The notes under the pieces: generated by a model
Seen by the model: the letters and a program-made list of their open reading frames with translations, nothing else
Told to the model about the DNA's origin: nothing
Database searches by the model: none
Shown here: in pieces, positions 37,115 to 46,299 of the stretch
Layout: each line of letters begins with the position of its first letter
Position numbering within the stretch: position 1 is the stretch's first letter
Made by a program: the position numbers and the translations under genes
Assembly: GCA_900547155.1 (NCBI GenBank)
Contig: URFH01000010.1
Span: 1-64,000 of the forward strand
Source of the DNA: an uncultured bacterium
GTDB taxonomy: Bacteria; Cyanobacteriota; Vampirovibrionia; Gastranaerophilales; Gastranaerophilaceae
Reading direction: 5' to 3'
Length of the DNA stretch: 64,000 nt

Positions 37115-38956
37115 ATGGGCAATCCTTTTGACGCAGCACGAATAGACGAATCGAAAAAGCTTAAGGGCACTCAGGGCACCGAATCTTCGGCGAAAGTTGA
37201 AACGCGCGAAGAAAAAGAGCAAAAAGCTCTAAAATCCACTGATGTTTACTCTTATGCGGGTGCTAATAACCAAAACTGGGGCAATCTCGACGGTTTTGAA
37301 AGAATTTCTGTTGAGCAAGATGAAGACGAAATCTTAAATAACGTCACAAGAGAGTCCAAAATTGAAGAAGGCGAAGAAGCTGTGGATGGGGCTAATGAAG
37401 CTATTGACGGCGCAAAAGATAAAGAAAAAGAAGCCGAAGAAGCCAACAATCAAAAGAAAACCAATAATAAAAAAGTAAAAAATGACAATAAAAAAAGCAC
37501 AGAAGCAGCACCACAAGCCGCAACTCCCGCAGCTGTTCAGGCTCCTAGCCAATCAAGCGGCGGTGCAACAGCAGTTTTACCTACTCCCGGACAAAGCGCA
37601 GCCGGCAATTTAACGGCAAAAGCTCCGGAGGCTCAGGTTGCGGGAATGGCTGATGCAACTGACGATGCAGACAAGAAAAGCCAGCTCAACGGCCTTGCCG
37701 CTCAGGAGCAATCGGGAATAAGCAGTTATACATCTAATTTATCAGGATATAATACATCTTCAGCTAATGTTACGGCCAATAATCAAGCCGCAGGACAACA
37801 AAAAGGTGTAGCTGCACAGGCTGCAACTGAAGCTGTTACTGCGTCAGGAACAGTTGCTTCCGGCGGAGCGCAGGTTGCTGACGGTCAAAAGGGCATAACC
37901 TCGGGGAATGCTCAGATTCAGCAGGCTGCTACCCATGAAGCTAAAGCAGCAGCTTCACAGGCTAAAGCTACTATTGCAGCAGGAAAAGCAGCTCAAAAAG
38001 CAGGAAAAGCAGCCCAACATACTGCTAATGCCGCTACAAAAGCAGGAGAAGGTTCTGCAAATGCCTCAGCAGCATCTGCTCTTGCAACAGAAGCATCAAG
38101 TGAAGCCACTACTGCCGCAAGTATGATGTCTAATATTGTTACCGCATCGGCAGGTGCTGCATTAATGTCTAAAGCCGTAGGTACGGCTGGCGATGCAGCT
38201 TCAAAAGCTGCTGTTGCAACCGCAAAATTCGCTGAATCGGCCAAAGAAGGCACAATGAGTGCCAAAGAGATGGCTGAGTCAGGCAAAGAAATGGAAAAAT
38301 CCGGTAAAGAAACAGTAAAAGCAGGTAAAGAATTAGCTAAAGCTGTTCCCAAAAAGGCAAAAGGCGCAGCACAAATCGCTAAAGGCGCAACAGAAGTTGC
38401 CAATGGAGCGAAAACTGTTGCTGACGGAACCAAAGCTCTGGAAAGTGCACTGACACAAGAAGACAACGCCAACGCAAGCGCAGCAAACTATCAGGCTCTG
38501 GCAGCTTCTGCACAGCAGGAAGTAAATAATTATATGAACGGCTTGATGAGCTCCAGCCAGCAGATTTCTAACGCTGTAACGCAGGCAATGAAAATATCGG
38601 GGCAAAATGGAACGACTACTGACGCACCAACAGCTTCAGCGGTAAATTCAAATTCTGCAAATGCAGGCGAAGGCACTTCCGGCGCAAGCAATCCATTTGG
38701 CGGACTTTCTTTAAGTGGCGGTGCTGAATCTATGAGCTCAAGTGCTTCTGCGTCAAAAACACGCCAGACTCAGCAAAACCAAGCTAATAAAAAAGACAAC
38801 AAAACCGAAAACAAATCAAATAATAACAATTCAGCAAAAACAGAAACAAAATCTCAGACTACTCAGACACAATCCGCGCAAAATAACTCTGCGCAAGCAG
38901 TTGCAGCAAATGTAAACGCTCAGGCTGCAAATCCGTTTCTTCTGAATTTGAAATAA
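37115..38956 (+). CDS. 613-aa Ala/Lys-rich heptad-repeat protein, function unknown
   Basis: No signal peptide. Residues 1-100 are charged; 100-200 are a disordered Asn/Lys/Gln/Pro-rich linker. Residues about 250-450 are long amphipathic helix with clear seven-residue periodicity, such as GKEMEKS-GKETVKA-GKELAKA and IAKGATEVANGAKTVADG, a pattern like the ADG heptads of YhgE/Pip-type proteins. The end is again Asn/Gln/Ser-rich. There is one Trp and no Cys. Composition resembles surface, secreted or length-control proteins, but no family is recognised. The ribosome site is weak. A copy of the 200-bp repeat follows directly. Confidence 0.75.
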   Translation: MGNPFDAARIDESKKLKGTQGTESSAKVETREEKEQKALKSTDVYSYAGANNQNWGNLDGFERISVEQDEDEILNNVTRESKIEEGEEAVDGANEAIDGAKDKEKEAEEANNQKKTNNKKVKNDNKKSTEAAPQAATPAAVQAPSQSSGGATAVLPTPGQSAAGNLTAKAPEAQVAGMADATDDADKKSQLNGLAAQEQSGISSYTSNLSGYNTSSANVTANNQAAGQQKGVAAQAATEAVTASGTVASGGAQVADGQKGITSGNAQIQQAATHEAKAAASQAKATIAAGKAAQKAGKAAQHTANAATKAGEGSANASAASALATEASSEATTAASMMSNIVTASAGAALMSKAVGTAGDAASKAAVATAKFAESAKEGTMSAKEMAESGKEMEKSGKETVKAGKELAKAVPKKAKGAAQIAKGATEVANGAKTVADGTKALESALTQEDNANASAANYQALAASAQQEVNNYMNGLMSSSQQISNAVTQAMKISGQNGTTTDAPTASAVNSNSANAGEGTSGASNPFGGLSLSGGAESMSSSASASKTRQTQQNQANKKDNKTENKSNNNNSAKTETKSQTTQTQSAQNNSAQAVAANVNAQAANPFLLNLK

Positions 38957-38965
38957 TGGCATTAG

Positions 38966-39176
38966 AAGTGTTCCGGGTGACGAAAAACTGTAGGGTGGGA
39001 AAAGTGAAACGGTTCCCACCGCCAGATTGCGCAAAAATGGGAATTTTGGGGTTTCAAAGTTGTTTGGAGTCGCTTCCCTCCCGCATTCGTACGCAATACT
39101 GGCGTATTGCAACGACTGCTCCCACCCCGAGTTGGGGTGGGGAACGGTTATTTAATTGCCTGGGCTACGAAAAGGC
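38966..39176. repeat. Dispersed 200-bp repeat R2, copy A
   Basis: One of three copies (others at 61209-61430 and 61592-61812). Shared blocks are GGGTGACGAAAA, GTGAAACGGTTCCCACCG, TTTGGAGTCGCT, a hairpin GCAATAC-TGGC-GTATTGC, and GGGGAACGGTT. Frames through it on the minus strand are non-genic. Confidence 0.8.
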
Positions 39177-39189
39177 TCACACCCGCGGC

Positions 39190-40155
39190 CTAAACCCCTG
39201 CTTTTGCCGCTTTTAAAATGCCAATCCATTTTGTTTTGTCAGCTTCTGAAATTGTGCCCTTTTTAGCATAATGGATGTGATAAATCGCCGAGGGAGTTTG
39301 GACGATTCTGGCGATTTCTGACTCTTTGCCCTGATCAAAAGACCATTCGTAGAGAATTTCGCTGTTTGTTTCGTGAAGATTTTTTCTAACAAAGGATTTT
39401 TTTGTGTCTTTTGCCATGTTTTCAATCGGTGCAATGTGCGACGCAAGGTATTCTGACGGGGAATACTGAAAAGAATCGTTAAGCGCAAAATACTGAACAG
39501 TCACAAGCTCGGTCCACTGATAGTTCTTTACATCTTCACCCTTTTTTCCGTATTCGGTGATTCCGTTTTTGTCGTTTGCCACCTCATAAGCCTTTTCCCA
39601 CACCGTTTTGTCCAGCGGAATCTCGACTTTGTATGAGGGAACAGCGTTTTTGGGGTTAATTTTTTCTCTAATCGGGATGTCGCCCTGTGCGTTCCAGTTT
39701 CTTTCTTCCCGTTTTATCTCGTTAATGAGGTTTTTGTAATATGCTTTTGATGAATCGGGCATGGATTCCAGCGCAAGGGCTGTTTCGTAAAAATCAATTG
39801 AGGAAGCATAGTCATGCTGCTTTCTTTTTAACTCCCCGAGAAAAGTATATGCGTTCCACCTCGATGGGAACTTTGAAACTGCATCTTGAAGAACTCTTTC
39901 TGCCGATGTGTTATCGCCTTTATACATATAGCTTGTGCCCAGATAACACATTGCGCTGTAAGAGTCAGGATGTGCGTTCAGGGCATTTGTGAAGTTAATA
40001 ATTGCCACATCATAGTCTTTTTGTTCGTAGGCTTTCATTCCTTTTTCAAAATCCGCGTTGGGATTGAGGATTTTCTCCAAATCCACGGATTTTGAGCACC
40101 CGCACAGCGCTATTGTTGACGAAATTATTAATAATGTCGAAAGTTTCTTTTTCAT
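39190..40155 (-). CDS. TPR-repeat lipoprotein
   Basis: 321 aa from the ATG at 40153-40155, with GGA just upstream; a longer frame adds 16 residues. Signal sequence MKKKLSTLLIISSTIAL is followed by lipobox LCGC, giving a lipid anchor. Residues about 35-150 hold three tetratricopeptide repeats (FEKGMKAYEQKDYDVAIINF, YLGTSYMYKGDNTSAERVL, FLGELKRKQHDYASSIDFY). The C-terminal 170 residues form a separate, unrecognised domain. Probably an envelope assembly or scaffolding protein. Confidence 0.82.
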   Translation of the reverse strand: MKKKLSTLLIISSTIALCGCSKSVDLEKILNPNADFEKGMKAYEQKDYDVAIINFTNALNAHPDSYSAMCYLGTSYMYKGDNTSAERVLQDAVSKFPSRWNAYTFLGELKRKQHDYASSIDFYETALALESMPDSSKAYYKNLINEIKREERNWNAQGDIPIREKINPKNAVPSYKVEIPLDKTVWEKAYEVANDKNGITEYGKKGEDVKNYQWTELVTVQYFALNDSFQYSPSEYLASHIAPIENMAKDTKKSFVRKNLHETNSEILYEWSFDQGKESEIARIVQTPSAIYHIHYAKKGTISEADKTKWIGILKAAKAGV

Positions 40156-40224
40156 CGTCCTTTTGATTAATGCTTTCCTTTTGAACTGTTTTCCAAATTG
40201 CAAGATTACAGCCGGATGGGTGAT

Positions 40225-40395
40225 TTTTAAGCTCTGGCGGCCCTGAAACGAGTTCAGGGTGACAGAAAAGGCGCCCTGTCATGCTGAACTTGTTTCAGCA
40301 TCGCAAGATTGAAGTAAATAAGCCTAAATCTTGCTGCCGGAAACGTGATTTACACGCCCCTGCGACCCTGATACGAGTTCAGGGTGACGAAAAGA
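40225..40395. repeat. Dispersed palindromic repeat R1, region 1
   Basis: Holds the alternating halves of a REP-like element: CCCTGAAACGAGTTCAGGGT at 40241, CATGCTGAACTTGTTTCAGC at 40279, then GCAAGATTGAAGTAAATAAG, and another TTCAGGGTGAC near 40380. The two halves are near reverse complements, so the unit folds. Lies between two minus-strand genes. Confidence 0.8.
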
Positions 40396-40398
40396 TAA

Positions 40399-41136
40399 TT
40401 ATCTGTCACGGAGCTTAGCAAGAAGATTGAGAATCTCAATGTAAAGCCATACCAGCGTAACCATTAGCCCGAAAGCACCGTACCATTCAAAATGTTTGGG
40501 CAAAAGGTTTTCTTCAGCTCTTTGGATAAAATCAAAATCCAAAAGCAGGCTTAAAGCAGCGATTACAACAATAACGGCGCTGATTCCTATGCTCAAAGGC
40601 GATGAACCGGTTATAAACGGCAATGAATGCCCGAAAAATCCCATAATAAAATTAATAAGATACATCGCAAGAATCGTGACCATTGATATCATAAGTACGC
40701 TTCTGAATTTTTCCGTAACTTTGATAATTTTTGTCTTGAATAAAAACAACATTACAAAAAGCGCCCCGAAAGTGCCGGCAATGGCCTGAATTGCGATTCC
40801 CGGGAACTGAACTTCAAGAAGAATCGAAATTCCGCCCAAACAAGCCCCTTCCGCAAACGCATAAACAGGCGCAAGATAAGGCGCGGTGTTGGGTTTAAAC
40901 GAAATTATCAAAGCAAGTATAAATCCGGCAATCAACCCTATCACAGTTGTCATCATAACTTTGTCCGCATAGCCCATGTATGCTTCATAAACTACTGCGG
41001 CTGCCGAAACAGCAAGAATTGCGAACAAAATGAACGCTTTGTTTACCGCACCTGCCGCAGTCATTGGCGCTTCGCCCAAAATCTGCTGGTTATTAAATCT
41101 GTCGCCCGAAAAAACGGGATTTGAGCTTCTGAACAT
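40399..41136 (-). CDS. BAX inhibitor-1/YccA-family membrane protein
   Basis: 245 aa from the ATG at 41134-41136, eight bases after GAGGAG; the in-frame GTG three codons upstream is too close to that site. The N terminus MFRSSNPVFSGDRF is typical of the bacterial YccA-like branch. Seven membrane helices are predicted from about residue 30 to 235, and the end (PKHFEWYGAFGLMVTLVWLYIEILNLLAKL) carries the family C-terminal signature. Bacterial members act as pH-sensitive calcium leak channels or modulators of membrane proteolysis; the role here is unknown. Confidence 0.88.
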   Translation of the reverse strand: MFRSSNPVFSGDRFNNQQILGEAPMTAAGAVNKAFILFAILAVSAAAVVYEAYMGYADKVMMTTVIGLIAGFILALIISFKPNTAPYLAPVYAFAEGACLGGISILLEVQFPGIAIQAIAGTFGALFVMLFLFKTKIIKVTEKFRSVLMISMVTILAMYLINFIMGFFGHSLPFITGSSPLSIGISAVIVVIAALSLLLDFDFIQRAEENLLPKHFEWYGAFGLMVTLVWLYIEILNLLAKLRDR

Positions 41137-41288
41137 AAATCTCACTCCTCAATAATTAATTTATACAAAAACATTCTACCACATTTTTCACAGGTGAAAA
41201 TACTCCTGTTGTTTTTTTCGGATATAATTGTTAAAGTCGAAGTTCCGATTTATAATCCGTTAAGCGGCAAGACCTAAGGAGAGAAAAA

Positions 41289-42068
41289 ATGACTGAACTG
41301 CTCAAAAACGCACTTGATTTATTTTATGCAAACAAATATGAAGAAGCTGTCGAAAAATTCCTGAAAATGGAAGAGGAAGACGACCAGAACGCGCGTCTTT
41401 TGAACAATATCGGTCTTTGCTACGCAAATTTGGGCGATTATGAAAAAGCCCACTGGTATTATGGAAAAGCTCTCGCTCTTGACCCGAAACAGGCGCAAAC
41501 TTACGTTAATGAAGCGGATTTGCTTTTTAAAGAGCACAGAATTCTCGACGCAATCGAGCTTTTGCAAAACGCGGTCTATGAGCTGCCCGAAGACGTGACA
41601 ACAAGGCATTATCTTGCGCGTGTTTACATGGAAGACAAGCGTTATGAGGAGGCAATTCAGGCTCTGGATACGGTTCTTGAGCTTTCTCCCAAAAATCCTG
41701 ATGCGCATTGGGATTTGGGCATGGTTTATTTTGAATTGGGCGATTGGCACAGCGCTATCGGCAATTTTGAGCAGGTTCTTGAAGTTGTTGAAAACAATCC
41801 GCTCATTTATTATCAGACAGGGCTTGCTTATGAGGCAAATGACGAGCAGGATAAGGCAATTTCTAATTACATGAAAGCAATTGCGGCAAATCAGACTTTC
41901 CCGCTTGCTTATAAAAAGCTCGGCATGCACTTTGCAGCGCGCGGCGACAGGGATGGGGCGATTGAATACTATGAAGATTACCTGAAATTTGACCTGCCAG
42001 AACAGGAAAAAGACGAAATCAACCGCCGCGTCAAGGAAATAAAAGCAAAAGCCGGTGAAGTGAAGTAG
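41289..42068 (+). CDS. TPR-repeat protein
   Basis: 259 aa, cytoplasmic, with six tetratricopeptide repeats spanning almost the whole length, for example LLNNIGLCYANLGDYEKAHW, HWDLGMVYFELGDWHSAI and YKKLGMHFAARGDRDGAIEY. No other domain is visible. The start has a strong AAGGAGAG site, and a TATAAT box lies at 41223-41228. TPR proteins act as scaffolds; no partner can be named. A partial repeat R1 follows its stop. Confidence 0.85.
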   Translation: MTELLKNALDLFYANKYEEAVEKFLKMEEEDDQNARLLNNIGLCYANLGDYEKAHWYYGKALALDPKQAQTYVNEADLLFKEHRILDAIELLQNAVYELPEDVTTRHYLARVYMEDKRYEEAIQALDTVLELSPKNPDAHWDLGMVYFELGDWHSAIGNFEQVLEVVENNPLIYYQTGLAYEANDEQDKAISNYMKAIAANQTFPLAYKKLGMHFAARGDRDGAIEYYEDYLKFDLPEQEKDEINRRVKEIKAKAGEVK

Positions 42069-42077
42069 CAGGAGGCT

Positions 42078-42120
42078 CTGTCATGCTGAACTTGGTTCAG
42101 CATCGCAAGATTGAAGTCGA
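42078..42120. repeat. Dispersed palindromic repeat R1, region 2 (single half-unit)
   Basis: One half-unit, CATGCTGAACTTGGTTCAGC followed by ATCGCAAGATTGAAGT, ten bases after the TPR gene stop. It could double as that gene's transcription end, but no T tract follows. Confidence 0.7.
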
Positions 42121-42256
42121 TGAGCGCTTATGCTGCTTCAGTCCGGCAAAATTAACACACTCATCTTCAAAAATCGTAATATTAGGGCAATTTTTTGTAC
42201 ATAATTGTTTTTTTAATCTACAATAATGATATAAAGGGGAATACGGATAGCGGTTG

Positions 42257-42883
42257 ATGTTAAACAATGCCTCAAAAGCCTCAATAAGAAACAGTTTGCG
42301 CGAGTACAACGACTTGATTGAAACGATTGCAAAAATCGAGTTTAAAAAGTTGTCGTCAGGTTATCTTATTGATTTTTCAGAGCTTATAAATATCGGAACA
42401 CAGGTTATTCATCACCTGTGCACGAGTTCTAACATCGAAAATTACAACAAATCCTACATTTCAACCGCAATCAAATGGGCAATCAGAAACGAAGTCCGCA
42501 GAAGATACAAATGGTATTCTTTAAAAACCAAAAAGGCCCCCGTGCCTACCGAAGAAAATAAAGGCGAAATCCGTGACGCAGTTTATAAAGCTATTCTTTC
42601 AATTGATGAAATGGCGGACGCCGAAAATCCAACCCAGATAAAGGACGAATCAATGTCCCCCGAAGACTCAATTGTGTTCAACGAATTGAGTACGGGGCTA
42701 AAAGAAGCGATTAAAAAACTTCCCCCGAGAGAACGCGAACTTATTGAGGCAAAATTCTTCAAAGACAAAAAATTAAGAGAACTTTCCGAAGATTTTAACA
42801 TTTCACCCTCAAGAATCTCCAGAATTATCCAGTCCGGATTGAACAAAATCAGAAAAGAGCTGGAAAAGAATAATCTGGTTTAA
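42257..42883 (+). CDS. RNA polymerase sigma-70-family factor
   Basis: 208 aa from the ATG at 42257 (a TTG directly precedes it). Region 2 is seen at SELINIGTQVIHHL and YISTAIKWAIRNEVRRRYKW; region 4 at LPPRERELIEAKFF and DFNISPSRISRIIQSGLNKIRKEL, a helix-turn-helix for the -35 box. The length and lack of region 1.1 place it among alternative factors of the FliA/SigF/WhiG type. Flagellar control is possible given fli genes 9 kb away, but nothing nearby proves it. R1 repeats flank it on both sides. Confidence 0.78.
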   Translation: MLNNASKASIRNSLREYNDLIETIAKIEFKKLSSGYLIDFSELINIGTQVIHHLCTSSNIENYNKSYISTAIKWAIRNEVRRRYKWYSLKTKKAPVPTEENKGEIRDAVYKAILSIDEMADAENPTQIKDESMSPEDSIVFNELSTGLKEAIKKLPPRERELIEAKFFKDKKLRELSEDFNISPSRISRIIQSGLNKIRKELEKNNLV

Positions 42884-42894
42884 TTCCCTGCGGC

Positions 42895-43290
42895 ATGTCA
42901 AATCTTTTCGCCGGAAGCGTGATTTTCGAGTTCTGGCGCCCCTGAACCAAGTTCAGGGTGACGAAAAGGGCACCCCGTCATTCCGAACTTGTTTCGGAAT
43001 CGCAAGATTGAAGTAGATAAACTCAAATCCTGCCGCCGGAAGCGTAATTTTCACGCCACTGCGACCCTGCAACGAGTTCAGGGTTACGAAAAAACGTGCT
43101 GTCATTCCGAACTTGTTTCGGAATCGCAAGATTGAAGTAAGTAAATCTAAATCTCACCGCCGGCAGTGTGATTTTCGCTCCCCTGTGACCCTGCGGGAAC
43201 CCGGATATTTCTCACAAAACCAAAGATTTTGGAAAAAGTAGTCAAACAAGTTTAGGGTGACAAAAAAGCGTGCCGTCATGCTGAAATTGC
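42895..43290. repeat. Dispersed palindromic repeat R1, region 3 (tandem units)
   Basis: About 390 bp holding two full R1 units and a third divergent one. Each has CCTGAA/CTGCAAC..GTTCAGGGT, then CATTCCGAACTTGTTTCGGA (a sequence variant of the CATGCTGAAC half), then GCAAGATTGAAGTA and a GCCGGAAGCGT tail. Near 43215 a sub-block CAAAGATTTTGGAAAAAGTA also recurs at 61565. No gene is visible here. Confidence 0.85.
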
Positions 43291-43384
43291 AGCTCCTCTT
43301 GTTTGCAATTTTATATTACATGGGTTATATTAAGATAGTTTTATGATATCTATTGAATATTATTCAGCAAAAAGGTAGGTCAGA

Positions 43385-44437
43385 ATGGAATTTCTTGAAA
43401 GAATTCAACAGCTCAAAGAGCAGGCTGTTAATCTAAAAGATTGTCTTCAAACAGAAGAAGCAACAAAAAATGCATTGATAATGCCATTTTTGAGGGCTCT
43501 GGGATATGATGTTTTCAATCCGCTTGAGGTCGTGCCGGAGTTTATTGCAGACAGCAGCAGGCTAAAAAAAGATGAAAAAGTTGATTATGCCATTATTAAG
43601 GATGGCAATCCTATCATTTTGTTAGAGTGCAAAAAGATTGAGAATGAAAAGCTTGATATAAAAAAACATTGCAACCAATTATTTAAGTATTTTACTGCCA
43701 GCAAAGCAAAATTTATTATTTTGACAAATGGTATATTATTCAAATTCTTTTCTGATATTGAAGAACCCAATGTGCTTGATAAAGAGCCGTTTTTTACATT
43801 CAATCTGTTAGAGTTCAAAGATTCTCAAATCGAAACACTTGAAGAATTTTGCAAAGAAAAATTTGATATAGAAAAAGCCTTTTCTAATGCCGGAAATTTG
43901 CGTTTTATTAAGCAATTTGAACAGGTGTTAGAGAATGAATACCGTAATCCGTCAGACGATTTTGTAAGATATTTGCTTGATAAGTCAGAAATTTACGATG
44001 GAGTTAAAACAGCTAAAGTGATTGAAAAACACAGAAAAACTACTGTTGAGGCTTTTAATCTGTTTATGTCAAAGGTAATGAAGACATCACTTGATTTTAA
44101 CTTAACCTCGCAAAAAGAAGAAAAAACTGCTAAAAACGAAATAGTCACAACTCTGGAAGAACTTGAAGGCTTTGCAATAGTCAAAAGCATTTTGAACGGT
44201 GTTGTTGATATTTCAAGATTGGCTTATCGGGATAATTCAAGCTATTTTAATGTTTTACTTGATGATAGTATCAGAAAAACGATTTGTCGATTGTATTTTA
44301 ACCGTTCACAGAAATACATTGCGTTTTTGGATGGTAAAAAGGAAATTAAAAACCCCATTAGCTCTGTCAATGATATATTTCAGTTTTCAGAACAGATTAA
44401 GAACAAAATTAATGAATTTTTAGTTACAAGTAAGTAA
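43385..44437 (+). CDS. Orphan HsdR-N-like nuclease-domain protein
   Basis: 350 aa. Residues 10-125 match the N-terminal nuclease domain of type I restriction R subunits: EEATKNALIMPFLRALGYDVFNP, then the PD-(D/E)XK core DEKVDYAIIKDGNPIILLECKK with Asp and Glu-x-Lys. The remainder lacks helicase motifs, so it is not a full HsdR. The C-terminal part contains a predicted small beta domain (YIAFLDGKKEIKNP). It is AT-richer than neighbours and flanked by repeats without hsdM/hsdS, as expected for an acquired single gene, perhaps defensive. The ribosome site is AGGTAGGTCAG. Confidence 0.75.
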   Translation: MEFLERIQQLKEQAVNLKDCLQTEEATKNALIMPFLRALGYDVFNPLEVVPEFIADSSRLKKDEKVDYAIIKDGNPIILLECKKIENEKLDIKKHCNQLFKYFTASKAKFIILTNGILFKFFSDIEEPNVLDKEPFFTFNLLEFKDSQIETLEEFCKEKFDIEKAFSNAGNLRFIKQFEQVLENEYRNPSDDFVRYLLDKSEIYDGVKTAKVIEKHRKTTVEAFNLFMSKVMKTSLDFNLTSQKEEKTAKNEIVTTLEELEGFAIVKSILNGVVDISRLAYRDNSSYFNVLLDDSIRKTICRLYFNRSQKYIAFLDGKKEIKNPISSVNDIFQFSEQIKNKINEFLVTSK

Positions 44438-44461
44438 TAAACGGTCTTATATAACTTTAAA

Positions 44462-44575
44462 ATTTATTAATTGCACGTATCACGCCCTTATCCGGGTCTG
44501 GGAAAGAACGCTCATAAGAATATCTGGCCCGCTTTTTGTTAGAAACAAAACATTGTTCAAAGAATTACTCCTGCA
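44462..44575 (-). other. Possible gene remnant or small ORF after ftsY
   Basis: On the minus strand, just after the ftsY stop, AGGAG is followed after eight bases by TTG opening a 26-codon frame (MNNVLFLTKSGP, ending SQTRIRA). A second frame through the same bases, without a start, reads RARYSYERSFPDPDKGVIRA and ends at a TAA. Both look less random than expected, so this may be a decayed coding or repeated sequence rather than a working gene. Confidence 0.25.
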
Positions 44576-44577
44576 AA

Positions 44578-45558
44578 TCACGCAAACAGCGCTTCAATAT
44601 AATCTGCCGCATCAAAATCCTTTAAATCCTCCATCTTCTCGCCCACCCCGATTAATTTAACCGGAAGATTCATTTCCCGCGCAATAGCAATAATTATCCC
44701 GCCTTTTGCCGAGCCGTCGAGCTTTGTGAGGGCGACGGATGTCAGATTTACGCATTCTGTGAAAACTTTAGCCTGCGAAAGCCCGTTTTGTCCGGTGTTT
44801 GCGTCTAAAACGAGAATCGTTTCGCGAAGAGCCTCCGGAGCCTGTTTGTCAATAACCGACTTAACTTTTTGCAGCTCCTGCATAAGGTTAAATTTGTTCT
44901 GCAAGCGCCCTGCCGTATCCACAAGCACAACGTCAAAATTCTCGGATTTTGCCTTTTTTATTGCGTCAAAAACCACAGAAGCGGGGTCAGCACCGTCATT
45001 TCTGACAATTTGCGCGCCTGCACGCTCGCTCCAGATGTTGAGCTGCTCTTCGGCGGCTGCTCTGAAAGTGTCGCCTGCCGCAACAAGGACTTTTTTGCCC
45101 TGCAATTTGAATCTGTGGGCGAGTTTGCCGATGAGCGTGGTTTTTCCGGCGCCGTTTACCCCGACAATAAAGTAAATATTCAACTCTCCGTCTTTGTAAG
45201 AAAGCGCATTCGAGCCGGCATTTTGAAGAATGGTCGAAAATTCGCTTTTTAAATACTCTTTAACCTGTGACGGCTTCAATTTTTGACCGGAACGGAGCTT
45301 GTCAACGATTGCTGACGCCGTATTCACGCCCAAATCAGCCTTAATTAGCAGCTCCTCCATGTCGTCAAGGATAAATTCATCAAATTCTTCTTCGTCCTGC
45401 AGCCTTGAAACAACATTTCCGACAAGAGATTCGGAGGTTTTTTCGATTGTCTTTTTTAAGTTGTCAAAAGTCAGTGAAAAAAAGCCTTTTTTCTCTTCAG
45501 GCTTATTTTCGCTGTTTTGCGGCTCGTTTTGGTCTTTTTTCTTAAAAAAATCAAACAT
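44578..45558 (-). CDS. ftsY: Signal recognition particle receptor FtsY
   Basis: 326 aa. A short acidic A domain (1-45) precedes the N domain (VVSRLQDEEEFDEFILDDME) and the G domain: GVNGAGKTTLIGKLA (G1), DTFRAAA (G2), VDTAGR (G3), TKLDGSAKGG (G4). It receives SRP-ribosome complexes at the membrane. Its start overlaps the nusB stop by one base, so the two are co-translated. It is the last gene of this minus-strand pair. Confidence 0.96.
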   Translation of the reverse strand: MFDFFKKKDQNEPQNSENKPEEKKGFFSLTFDNLKKTIEKTSESLVGNVVSRLQDEEEFDEFILDDMEELLIKADLGVNTASAIVDKLRSGQKLKPSQVKEYLKSEFSTILQNAGSNALSYKDGELNIYFIVGVNGAGKTTLIGKLAHRFKLQGKKVLVAAGDTFRAAAEEQLNIWSERAGAQIVRNDGADPASVVFDAIKKAKSENFDVVLVDTAGRLQNKFNLMQELQKVKSVIDKQAPEALRETILVLDANTGQNGLSQAKVFTECVNLTSVALTKLDGSAKGGIIIAIAREMNLPVKLIGVGEKMEDLKDFDAADYIEALFA

Positions 45559-46229
45559 TACTTATCTTTTTTTGCTGCTTTAATTTCTTCAACAACTTTG
45601 CCTAAAATGCCGTTAATGAAAGAGGATGAATCGTCGGTGGAGTACTTTTTCGCAAGCTCCAGTGCCTCATCAATAACAACTTTCATCGGAACATTTTCAA
45701 TAAACATCAATTCAGCAATCGAAATGCGCAAAATATCCTTGTCAATTTTTACAAGACGGTCAATATCCCATCCGTGAGCATATTTCTTAATAAGAGCGTC
45801 AATTTCATCGCTGTGTTCTTTGTACGCGTTAGCAATTTCAAAAACGTAGCTTTTTACGTCGCCTGTGTGCTCGAGCGCGGTCATTTCGGCGATTTCGAGC
45901 GCCAGAACGACTTTGTCTGCAATATCAATCATTTCATCAATGCGGCCGGTCATATCTGATGTCATCGGCAGCGGAACAGGCACATTTGCCACATTCAGCG
46001 GGCGTGAAAGGTTGATTTCCGAGTCGGCTTCGTATGTTTCAATGTCTTCTTTCATCTTGTAAAGACCGCCGAGGCTGATTTTTAGCTCTTCTGCGGCGTT
46101 GTTTGTCAGGGTTCTTACTGATTTGAGGACAATATCTTCAAATTCTGTCTGGTTGTATTTTGTAATTTTTTTATCAAACTGGGAAAACAAAATTAATGCC
46201 AATTCCCGGGCTGCTCTGCGTGCTTGCAT
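45558..46229 (-). CDS. nusB: Transcription antitermination factor NusB
   Basis: 223 aa, longer than the usual 140-160. The start is the ATG at 46227-46229, with AGGA upstream; the open frame extends into repeat R1 but that part is not protein. MQARRAARELALILFSQFD is the family N terminus and, after an enlarged middle, WDIDRLVKIDKDILRISIAELMF and VVIDEALELAKKYSTDDSSSFINGILGKV is the conserved end. NusB binds boxA RNA with NusE in rRNA antitermination. The added 60-70 residues in the middle, about 50-120, are notable. Confidence 0.9.
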   Translation of the reverse strand: MQARRAARELALILFSQFDKKITKYNQTEFEDIVLKSVRTLTNNAAEELKISLGGLYKMKEDIETYEADSEINLSRPLNVANVPVPLPMTSDMTGRIDEMIDIADKVVLALEIAEMTALEHTGDVKSYVFEIANAYKEHSDEIDALIKKYAHGWDIDRLVKIDKDILRISIAELMFIENVPMKVVIDEALELAKKYSTDDSSSFINGILGKVVEEIKAAKKDK

Positions 46230-46299
46230 GTCTATATTCCTATTTAAATTTTTCTTATTTTTTATTAAGACACAAAAAAATACAAAATAAAAGAAGAAT

